Source of the DNA: Zygnema cylindricum
Taxonomy: Eukaryota; Streptophyta; Zygnematophyceae; Zygnematales; Zygnemataceae
DNA: 64,000 nt
Assembly (NCBI GenBank): GCA_037447655.1
Contig: JBBHKE010002127.1
Coordinates: 1 to 64,000 of the forward strand
Direction: 5' to 3'
Shown: piece after piece, positions 55,326 to 64,000 of the stretch
How the letters are laid out: each line of letters opens with the position of its first letter
Position numbering within the stretch: the first letter of the stretch is position 1
Made by a program: the position numbers and the translations under genes
The notes under the pieces: model-generated
The model's database searches: none
Told to the model about the DNA's origin: nothing
Seen by the model: only the letters and a program-made list of their open reading frames with translations

Positions 55326-57419
55326 GTACATATATAATGGTCATTCATTTTCTGGTGCTTATCGGCGACCCACAGCGTAATGTGATGCATGCCATTCACA
55401 ATTGTACTGTCATGCACGACACGGATGAAAGAAAGTCTGTGGATCCCTTCAAGTATACAAAGTCAGTAAAAATCAGATTTGAGTCAGAAAAATTCCGATG
55501 ACTTTGAGCTCCCTAACTATCCGGGATTTAGAAAAGATGACATTCTTGCAGATACAAAATCAGACCGAAAAAGGACTCGGCTGTGGAAACTCCAGTGATA
55601 ACTCTACCCGAAGCGGAAGACGTGGTGGAAATTGATTCGGAATCAAGGGATAGGGGAGAAGCCGAGATTTTTCGAAAGAATTCCCGAGAACCATCTATTC
55701 CGGCCTCAGATTTTGAGGGGGGGGAGGAGAAGTAGCAAAAGATTGCAAGAAAAAACAGGTTAATAACAAGGTAACAAAACTATCTCATCAAGATGAACCT
55801 CAGGACTTATCGAGAGGCGATGACTTGTATAGAAAGGAACCGAAGGAAGACAGCCATCTATGAGGAGATGGCCTCAATTATGGCAACCGTTACTTGGGAG
55901 CTGGTGGACTGTCCACCTAACTCAAAACCAATCGGTTGTAAGTGGGTTTTCAAATTAAAACTGAACTCGGATAACACCATTGAGCGTTACAAAGCCTTAT
56001 TAGTGGCAAAAGGATTTACACAGAAAAAAGGAATCGACACGAGGAAACTTTTACCCCCGGTCGTCGGATTTCCCTCCGTCCACATACTTCTTAGTCTAGC
56101 AACAGCGCAAGACATGGAGGTGCACCAAATGGACATCAAGACAACCTTTTTGCATGGAGAATTGGAAGAGGAGATCTTCATGCGACAACCCGAACGATTT
56201 GTGGAGGAAGGAGAGGAGAGTAAGGTATGTCGGTTGATTAAATATCTTTACGGTTTCAAACAGGTGCATTGACAGTGGAATAACAAACTTGATGAGTTTC
56301 CTTCTTGGTCTCGGATATATCCAGATCAGCTCAGATCTCTCAATCTATGTTTTTGAAGATAACGAATGTGTTATATTTATTGCAATTTATGTTGATGATT
56401 TGCTTGTTTTAAGTAAATCAATGAAAAAATTTAATAAAACTGAAAACCGATCTTAAGGGGAGATTTGAAATGAACGATATGGGGGAAGCAAAATATATTT
56501 TGGGAATTCAAGTAGAAAGAGACCGAAAAATAAAGATTATAAGATTGACTCAAAAGGAAGCAATAGGGAACATGTTGGAAAAATTTCAGATAGATAAAGC
56601 TAATAGTTGTACTACTCCAATGGAGTTAAAAAATGGAAGTGAGGGGAGTGAGGAAGAATGAGTCATGGTCTTAGACGAGGAATTAAGTTCTGAAGAACAG
56701 AATTTCATGCAGACAATTCCTTACAGGCAACTAATGGGAAGCCTAATCTATTTTATGAATTGTACCTGGCCATATTTAGGTGCGGCTGTAGGAGTGCTCA
56801 GGTAGAAGTCTAACTGCTCCCACTAAGAAGGATTGGAAGGCAGCTAAGAGAGTCCTTAATCAGGCAGCAATCGCTATTTCTGCCAATCCTAAACATCATT
56901 TTAAAGCTAAAAACATGAACATTAGACTCAGCTTTGTTAGAGAGAAAATAGAAAACTAAATAATCAGTTTAGAGTACTGACCAGATAGCGAGATGGTAGC
57001 AAATATGATGACCAAACCTGTGCCTTCTCCTAAGCTAAATTTCTGCAAGGAGAAGTGTTGTCTGAAATTAAAGATTGACTAAAAAATAAGAGGAGTATAG
57101 AAATTGATGGTTCTTTTATTATTTTCTAGATCTAAATAAAAATACAGAAAGAAGCCGAGGCAATCTTCCTCTAACTTCTCTCTCCAACTCCCACACTTGT
57201 TGCAGTCACTAAGAAGTTGGAGAGGAAGCTAGAGCCATGGCTACCTAGGCTATCCAGAGGTTTACGGGATATAGATTAGTTGATATACTATGAAATTAAT
57301 AGATTTCTATAGTTTTTTCTAGGTTTAAATATGTCAGTATAAAAAGAAAAGAAAAGGACTGACAGCCTGCCTCCACCTCCTCTCTTTAGCCCCCATACTT
57401 GTTGTAGTCACTGAAGGAT
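55326..57419 (+). repeat. Inverted duplication, arm 2
   Basis: Mirror of 47398-49480 with extra single bases, for example after 55490 (A run), 55555, 55570, 55719 (G8 against G7), 55755, 55803, 56298, 56440 and 56803. The frameshifts they cause split the linker/RT ORF that is open in arm 1. It includes RNase H with the same internal deletion and an LTR stub (57096-57288). Confidence 0.85.
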
Positions 57420-58334
57420 GGCGATTTGTGGCTATCGCCATATCGGATGACACGTGGCGAAATTACTTAGTTCAACAGGCAGATAATTTTAAGGCTACTA
57501 AAAATATACCTGACGGGCCCGGGATTTGATCCCGGTACCTATGATTCGTCAAGCTGGCCCATAGTGGTCAGCTTTATCCTACTAGACTAGGACCAATGCT
57601 AAATGTTATAGTATGCGATAGATATATATATATATTTAAGAAGGAGCAAATCCATTTAACTAAAACTGTGTACGGCGTACATGGATACAGTTTTATACAT
57701 TTACCAATTCAAAATGGATACCACACATTTTGTTTCGACAACGGAACAAATATCGCGCAAGTATTTATTACGGCCAAGATTGCGTCTCGCTGCAAATCCA
57801 ACGGCGCACATCATCGCCGAAATCCCGGAGTAGTCACTTTAGCGTTTAGTGACGTGGCATGACTTGGAGCCACGTGGAGAGATGACATTCGGTCATAAGA
57901 ATTCCGAGGAATGTACGGACGATTGAAAAGGAGACACGCGTCACCTTCATAGTCCTGTCGTACATAGGACGTAAAAAAGGTACACCGGCAGTAGTACTTT
58001 TTGGTACGGTACAGTAATCAGATTGGTCCGTACTTCAGTAGATAGAAGTTATTAGAGGAAATCAGGACTTAGAAAATTTTGGTAGGCAGTCACCTCTCCC
58101 TTTGAGAGTTTTGTACAAATTGGCATTTTTACTGCCTCATAACTTATCGGCTGGTTGGTCGTTTTCAGTGATTCTTTTTGCTACGGACTCAAGGGAGTCC
58201 AGGCTGCACAAAGGTGCAGTCAAATTGTCAGTGTGACTTTTTGGGCAGCAGTGGCTGTGGGTTAATGTGGACTAGTTAACAATTATCTAGAGGCTTCCTG
58301 TATTCTGTAGTCCAATTGAGGACACAGAATTGCA
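57289..58334 (+). repeat. Copia-1 LTR, mosaic
   Basis: The first 130 bases belong to the inverted duplication. At 57420-57465 a 46-base patch from another part of an LTR (TATCGCCATATCGGATGACACGTGGCG type) replaces the normal sequence; then a normal but diverged LTR runs to ACACAGAATTGCA (58334). G-boxes at 57451-57456 and 57871-57876. Confidence 0.75.
57521..57590 (-). promoter_or_regulatory. tRNA-like segment with perfect A box
   Basis: On the minus strand TAGTCTAGTAGG (57590-57579) fits the A-box consensus at every position. The T-arm hairpin CCGGG-ATCAAAT-CCCGG (57535-57519) has a B core that misses the consensus at one position. Gap about 45 bases. Confidence 0.5.
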
Positions 58335-59710
58335 TGTTGCTTCTACTGGCGTAAGCCACTACATATTCCTCACCTGTGAGTTTGCGTTGAGTTAGGATAG
58401 CGGCAATACCGGGCTTACCAAAGTCAGTCTGTAGACAAAACGGTAATTTATGATTTGGGGGACGGAGGATGGGAGCGGTGGACAGTGCGTCCTTTAATCC
58501 TTGAAATGCCTCGATCTGAGAGGGTCCCCACGTGAACGGGACTGATTTCTTCAAGAGGTCATTTAATGGAGATGCAAGTGTGCTGAAAATAGGAACAAAC
58601 CGCCGGTAATAATTGGCTAACACTAGAAATGCACGCAGGCTAGTCAAATCAATTGGGGCCGGTAGTTTACTAATTGCTTCCACTTTGACTTCTAGCGAGG
58701 TGATTCTATCGGACGAGATAAAGTGCCCAAGGTATGGGACCCCTTCTGCCCCAAAGGTACATTTGGCAAGATGACATTTAAGTCCTACTTTTTTTTAATT
58801 CATTCAACACCCACTCTATATGCACTACATGTTCCTCTATAGAGGCCGAAGCGATGATTAGATCGTCGATATAGCAACGGGCAAACTTACATCCCCCCAA
58901 GATTGAGTCCATGACTTTCTGAAATACTGCCGGTGCATTTTTCAGTCCAAACAGCATAACCGCCCATTCCCAACGTCCGTCACTACCCCAAAATGCAGTT
59001 TTGTGTCGATCTTTTTCTTCTATTTCGATTTGATTAAATCCCTGTCGCAGATCTAGGACGCTAAAATATTTAGCACCTCCAACGTGATCAAAAATGTCCT
59101 CGGCCAACGGCATTAGATGTCGGTCCTGGATTGTACGTGAATTTAGTTCTCGATAGTCCCCACACATGCGACGTTCTGTAAAATTCCCCTCCGCGTCTTT
59201 CTTACGAGGCATGACGGTGGGAGCCGCAAAGGTGGAATCGGACCTATAAATCAGACCTGCCTCTTCTAACTCTGCGCATCGTTTGTCTACGGATTCCCAT
59301 TCAGTTTTTGATAGACGATGCTTGGGCTTAAATATAGGTCTGTCATCTTCTAGGTCAATGGACATTTTGTAAGTTGTGTGTCGACCTAAGTCTTTCATGG
59401 AGAAAGCAAATTTATCTACGTTTCGGTTTATGACTTTATCTAAAAGTTTGTGTTCCAAGTTTGTTAGTCGCGTTCCGAATTTCCATGTTGGTTTTTCGGG
59501 TGTGGTGATGGTCATGGCTTCCATGGCCTCTGCAAATGCTAGTTGCTCATCCGCTATTAAAGAGTGTCCCAACTCATACTCGACTATGAGATGATGCAAA
59601 CAATTTATTGCGTGATGCCTACTTCTAGATGGAAATGCAGTTGTCCAGTGTGGTGATGCCCGTACCGCTTCCTCAGATCTAGATGTCTTGTATGCTAGGA
59701 GAGGCTGCAA
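58335..59710 (-). pseudogene. Ty3/Gypsy reverse transcriptase and RNase H fragment
   Basis: Minus-strand frame from about 59700: a linker, then RT with FKPKHRLSKTEWESVDKRCA, MCGDYRELNSRTIQDRHLMP, YFSVLDLRQGFNQIEIEEKD (catalytic Asp), WAVMLFGLKNAPAVFQKVMD and CYIDDLIIAS (YIDD). One frameshift near 58790-58680 leads to the connection (LRAFLVLANYYRRFVPIFST) and RNase H start (FCLQTDFGKPGIAAILTQRK). It is joined at 58335 to the end of one Copia LTR and at 59711 to a truncated, oppositely oriented one. Confidence 0.9.
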
Positions 59711-60668
59711 CACTGACCCCTTTGTGTTTCGGTAAGAATAACTGCTACCCTGGCAGACAAAAACTTTGACTGCCTTCACCAATGTGAAGGAAAGACTCCC
59801 CTGAGTCGATAGCAAAAAGAATCTCTGAATTTGCTCCTCTAAGCAGTAAGTTATGGAGGGTCAAAGTTGACCTTTTGTATAGAAGCTCTCTGGGAGAGAC
59901 GGTCCTATCTTCCAATTTTTTTAAGTCCTATCTCTCTCTAAAAATCTATATATTGATGTACGGCACCAATCATATTAAAATGTCGTACACAAAAATAGAG
60001 TTGTCGGTGTACTTTTTGTACGAATATTGTACGACATGGCCTAAATGTCGACACATGTCATATCCGGATTCGGTCCCGTATTCCCCGGAGATGCCGCAAT
60101 CTAATCTAGTTGTCTTCCGCAATCTCGGCATTCTTCTCGGCTGTCTGATAGAATGCAGATTTTAATCGAAGCCGTCATAAATACTTGCGCGCTATTTGTT
60201 TCGTTTAAAGAAACAAATGCGAGGTACTCGTTTCTTATCCAAACCGTAATTCATACTTTTACATAACTCAATCTATGTATCCCGTAAACAGTTGTCGTTA
60301 AATGAATTATCCTACGTTGCGCCATTTAAATAACTAACAAACCCTATACCATGTAACTCTAGTCGTAGACTTAATAGATAAGTCTACTAGCTACCGATGG
60401 CTTTATCTGACGACAGCTACCACGATCAAATCTTCGATGTGACATCTTCCATTTTAGTTAAGAAACTACCAATCCGTATATCAACTAATCTTTTTCCCGT
60501 AAACCTCTGGATAGCCTAGGTAGCTATGGCTCTAGCTTCCTCTCCAAATTTCAGTGACTGCAACAAGTGTGGGAGTTGAAGAGAGGAGTTAGAGGCAGAT
60601 TGCCTCGCCTTCTTTTCTACATTATATTTTAGACCTAGAAAATACTAAAAGAACCATCAATTTCTGCA
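59711..60668 (-). repeat. M4 3' LTR, end-truncated
   Basis: Starts TGCAGAAATTGATGG (60668) after a purine tract. Its end is cut at 59711 by the Gypsy fragment. Its tRNA-like block (60423-60436) is degenerate. Confidence 0.8.
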
Positions 60669-60681
60669 CTCCGCTTATTTT

Positions 60682-61390
60682 CTAGTCACTCTTTAATTTC
60701 AGACCACACTTCTCCTTGCAGAAAATTAGCGTAGGGGAAGGTGCAGGTTTGGTCATCATGTCAGCTACCATCTTGCTATCTGGTCGGTACTCTAAACTGA
60801 TAATCTTGTTTTCTACTTTCTCTCCAACAAAGCTGATTTTAATGTCCATGTGTTTGGCTTGAAAATGATGTTTAGGATTTGCAGAAATAGCGATTGTTGC
60901 CTGATTATCACAAAAAAAATTATGCACACCACTTTTAAGGTAACCAAGCTCACCAAGCAAAGACTTGACCCACATCAATTCTTTTACAGCAGAGCAAGAG
61001 GCCATATACTCAGCCTCCATGGTGGACTGAGCAATAACTTTTTGCTGTTTGCTACTCCAACAGCAAGCCCCATCACCCACATATAATACATATCCAGAAG
61101 TGCATCTCCTCATCGGAGCATCACCATAACTGGCATCACTCCAAGTAGTGATGTCAATATTCTCCCCACCCAAATGCAACCATAGATCCCTAGTTCCTAT
61201 CAAGTATCTAAGGACTCTCTTAGCTGCCTCCCAATCCCTCTTAGTGGGAGCATTTAGACTTCTACTCAGCACTCCTACAGGCTGCAGCTAAATCTGGTCG
61301 GGTACAATTCATAAAATAGATTAGACTTCCCACTACTTGCCTGTAAGGAATAGCCTGCATGAACTTCTGTTCTATCGGCTGCCATGATTG
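60682..61390 (-). pseudogene. M4 RNase H
   Basis: 196 codons open: MLSRSLNAPTKRDWEAAKRV, TTWSDASYGDAPMRRCTSGY (Asp), STMEAEYMASCSAVKELMWV (Glu), FFCDNQATIAISANPKHHFQ (Asp), HMDIKISFVGEKVENKIISL and a GLKLKSD end. All catalytic residues are kept. The upstream thumb motif is in another frame (61275-61390). Confidence 0.85.
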
Positions 61391-63057
61391 AAGCCATCTC
61401 CTCATTGATGGCTGTCTTCCACCGGTTTCTTTCTGGGCAAGTCATCACCTCTCCATAAGTTTGAGGTTCATCTTGATGAGATAGTTTTCTTACCTTGTTA
61501 TTAACATGTTTTTCTTGCAATCTTCTGCGACTTCTCCTTCCTCCCTCAAAATCTGTGGCCGGAATAGATGGTTCTCGTGGGTTCTTTCGAACAATCTCGG
61601 CTTCTCCCCTGTCCCTTGATTCCAAATCAATTTCCACCACGTCTTCCGCTTCGGGTAGAGTTGTCACTAGAGTTTCCGCAGCCGAGTCCTTTTTGGTCAG
61701 ATTTGTACCTGCAAGAATGTCATCTACTCTAAAATCTGGATAGTTAGGAAGCTCAAAGTCATCGGAATTTTCAGACTCAAATATGATTTTTACTGACTTT
61801 GTATACTTGAAGGGATCCACAAAATTTCCTTCATCCATAACTACTAGATGCTTTACTAAGATTATATCTTTTCCTTTTAGATCATAAACTTTATATCCTT
61901 TAACATCCTCATCATATCCTAATAAGTATCCCGGTTTTCCTTTAGGATCTAGCTTCTAATTAGACCGATCTGTATTTAGACTGAATACTTGACTGTCGAA
62001 AACCTTTAAGTGATATATATATGGTTTCCGGCCGGTCCATCTCTCATAAGGTGTTTGACCTTTAATAGCTGAAGTAAGAACTCTATTTTCTTGAGATAAT
62101 TTGCACAGTTCATTGCTTCGGCCCAAAACTTCTTTCCTATCTTCTTATCTGACAACATACCCCTAGCACTATCACTTTGTGTTCTATTAAATCTTTCAGC
62201 TACACCGTTCTGCTCAGGATTTTCAAGAACTGTCTTTTGGTTTTGCACTCCATCTTCTCTTATAAAATCCTCAAACTGGTTAGAGGCATACTCTCCACCA
62301 TTGTCACTCCTTACTCTCTTGATTGAGGTTTCATGGAGTTTTTCACTCCATGCTTTATATTGTTTAAAACATTCCTGAGCCTCTCACTTATTTTTCAAAA
62401 AATACACCCTGGAATACCGAAACCAATCATCAGTGATAGTCATCATAAATCTCTTCCCCCCGGGTGATGGCAATTTGGCCGGCCCCCAAACATCTGTGTT
62501 TACTAAATCTAGAATCTTTTCTCCCTAATAGGTGGCAGTTTTTGTGAAGGGTAACCTGTGTGCTTTACCTTGAGCACATCCACTACAATCACTTAGATTC
62601 TCACTCTCACTGAACTGAATTCCTTACACTATTCCCATCTTTTTCATCTCTCTTAACTTATCTAGATTCACATGCTCAAGCCTGTTATGCCACTACATTA
62701 TATCATGAACAATAGAATAAAAAAGTTTGTTCTTTTCATTGCTTAAAATCAGCCTAAAAATCCCTTGGCTACCTTTTTCAGCAGTAAATTAAACTTCCTC
62801 CTCAAAACTAACAGTAAAGACTCCTTTCCCAATACTAGTATCAAAACCCTTATCATGTTGTACAGATGTAGAGATGAGGTTTTTGTTCAACTCCGGAATA
62901 AACAATACATTGGAGAATGTAACTATGGATGTCTTCCCTTCTACTAACACTTTTATGTTTACCGATCCTACAAGAGTAGTAGTGACTATCCTCCCATCCC
63001 TATACTCTATCTCTACGGTAGGAATCTTTCTTATCTTAGTGAACAGGTGTTTATCTT
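61391..63057 (-). pseudogene. M4 integrase and linker
   Basis: Linker MDEGNFVDPFKYTKSVKIIF to NEEMASIMAA (61838-61391), where RT should begin but the thumb follows directly. Upstream is integrase: WAEAMNCANYLK, NPEQNGVAERFNRTQSDSAR (Glu), IKRVRSDNGGEYASNQFEDF (Asp) and DCSGCAQGKAHRLPF, with stops and a frameshift near 62100. Confidence 0.8.
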
Positions 63058-64000
63058 TAAATTGATATTTGAGTATTTTCTAAGTCTATTTGGATAGAAA
63101 TAGAGCACAGACAGCCTGCCTCTTACTCCCCTCTCCAAGCCCCCACACTTCTCGTAGTCACTGAAGGCTGGATTGGGAGCTAGAGCCATGGCTGCCTAAG
63201 CTCACTAGAGAAGGCATGGGTAGATTTAGGTAAATGTACCAAAAGGTACTTCACGGACGTAGGAATTGATCCAGATACTTGTTGTCTTCAAGTCACCCGT
63301 AGTCGGTAGCTTTGTCCGTTTAGTCTAGAACTAGTGCTAAGGTATATTAGGTTTGATATGTATATAAACATGGACACTTAGGATTTTTCATTTAATTGGA
63401 TTACGATATATTGAACATAGAAACAGTTGTACTATTAGTACCGGACGAAACAAATAGTACGGAAATTTTTTCGACGGTCTGTATTAAATACCGATTTCAA
63501 TCAGACGGCCGTGGTTAGCGTCGGCTTCGCGAAAATGACAATTTGGCGGTTTGCGGACTCCGCCACTCCAGATGACACGTGGCAACATCATTCGCGTTTA
63601 CGGAATTTTCGGAACGGAAGACAACGAATCTGGATGTGACAAATGTCGCATAATGGCGATGTCGTACACTATCCGTACAAAAAAGTACACCGACATCTAT
63701 ACTTCATTGTACGGTACAGTCTTGTGATTGGTCAGTACCACAATACTAGAGGGTTAAGAGAGGGGTTTAATACTTAGAATATTTTGGGTAGGTAGCCGCC
63801 TCTCCCAATGAGCATGTTGTATAAAAGGCAAACTTTGGCCAGCCATATTTATCAACTCAGTTGACAAAATTCAATAATTCTTTTTGTTGCAGACTCAAGG
63901 GAGTCGAAGCAACACAGGGTTGTAGTCAGAGAGAGTTTTGGCTTGCCTGGTGGCTACATTTCCTCATCTTCAAAAACAAAAAAATGAGTGATATAAGCAG
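63058..64000 (+). repeat. Copia-1 LTR running out of the window
   Basis: From about TAAATTGATATTTGAG; contains the GCCATGGCTGCCTAAG block, antisense T-arm core GGAATTGATCC (63262-63272), G-box 63576-63581 and a TATA box TATAAAAG near 63830. The window ends shortly before the expected GAGTTTCA end. Confidence 0.75.

Larger units (their letters stand above)
59711..63057 (-). mobile_element. Copia-1 element M4, internally deleted
   Basis: Minus strand from 63057: protease end, GAG-pre-integrase, integrase, linker, RNase H, polypurine tract and 3' LTR (60668-59711, lacking its last 70 bases). RT is deleted. The gag and 5' LTR are not in the window or were lost at the 63058 junction. Confidence 0.8.

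Noticed and set aside
24400-64000. Endogenous virus in place of retrotransposons
   Set aside because: Domain order protease-integrase-RT-RNase H identifies Copia. The Gypsy fragments lack any envelope or movement-protein piece.
1-64000. CRISPR array, operons or bacterial origin
   Set aside because: Spliceosomal introns, LTR elements, MITEs and a chloroplast-targeted LHC gene show nuclear eukaryotic DNA; the regular repeats here are minisatellites or tandem duplications.

Overview
This is eukaryotic nuclear DNA from a photosynthetic green-lineage organism. The only clear host gene is an intron-split light-harvesting gene of photosystem I, Lhca3 (6604-8792, + strand, four exons, 279 codons). 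Its protein follows the land-plant Lhca3 pattern closely, and the Copia primer sites match plant-type initiator tRNA-Met. I infer a streptophyte with a repeat-rich genome (charophyte alga or early land plant); the sequence alone does not fix the species.

Layout. 1-5.2 kb: a Copia RNase H remnant, then a Helitron-like segment split by a Copia insertion with a near-perfect target duplication, then nested MITEs. 5.2-9.9 kb: the Lhca3 locus, with a 14-bp minisatellite in intron 2. 10-13.5 kb: two more MITEs, a GC-rich LINE-like remnant and a long-TIR MITE. 13.5-16.3 kb: tandem, decayed Helitron-like units on the minus strand with a Pif1-type helicase tail. 16.3-24.4 kb: mostly non-coding DNA holding at least six MITEs, some nested or sharing the same TA. 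24.4-64 kb: a dense graveyard of LTR retrotransposons.

The graveyard holds two Copia families. Copia-2 has short LTRs of about 0.48 kb and two partial copies on the plus strand. Copia-1 has LTRs of about 1.0-1.2 kb and many copies in both orientations. Three fragments of Ty3/Gypsy type (protease, reverse transcriptase, integrase) are stitched between them. Insertions are nested: a Copia-1 element with target duplication CTGTC sits in the gag of another, and a solo LTR with target duplication CCTTG sits in the gag of a third.

Main points of interest. (1) Copia-1 LTRs carry a tRNA-like segment (A-box-like and B-box-like blocks with a T-arm hairpin) antisense to the element. Several copies have the A54-type T loop of initiator tRNA-Met. 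(2) Both Copia families use a primer site complementary to the anticodon arm of initiator tRNA-Met ('half-tRNA' priming), and gag starts inside the LTR. (3) A 2.1-kb inverted duplication (47398-49480 and 55326-57419) differs only by about ten single-base insertions, which suggests an assembly or polishing artefact or a very recent event. No element looks fully intact; the best preserved coding piece is a 295-codon Copia-2 RT/RNase H block at 34558-35445.
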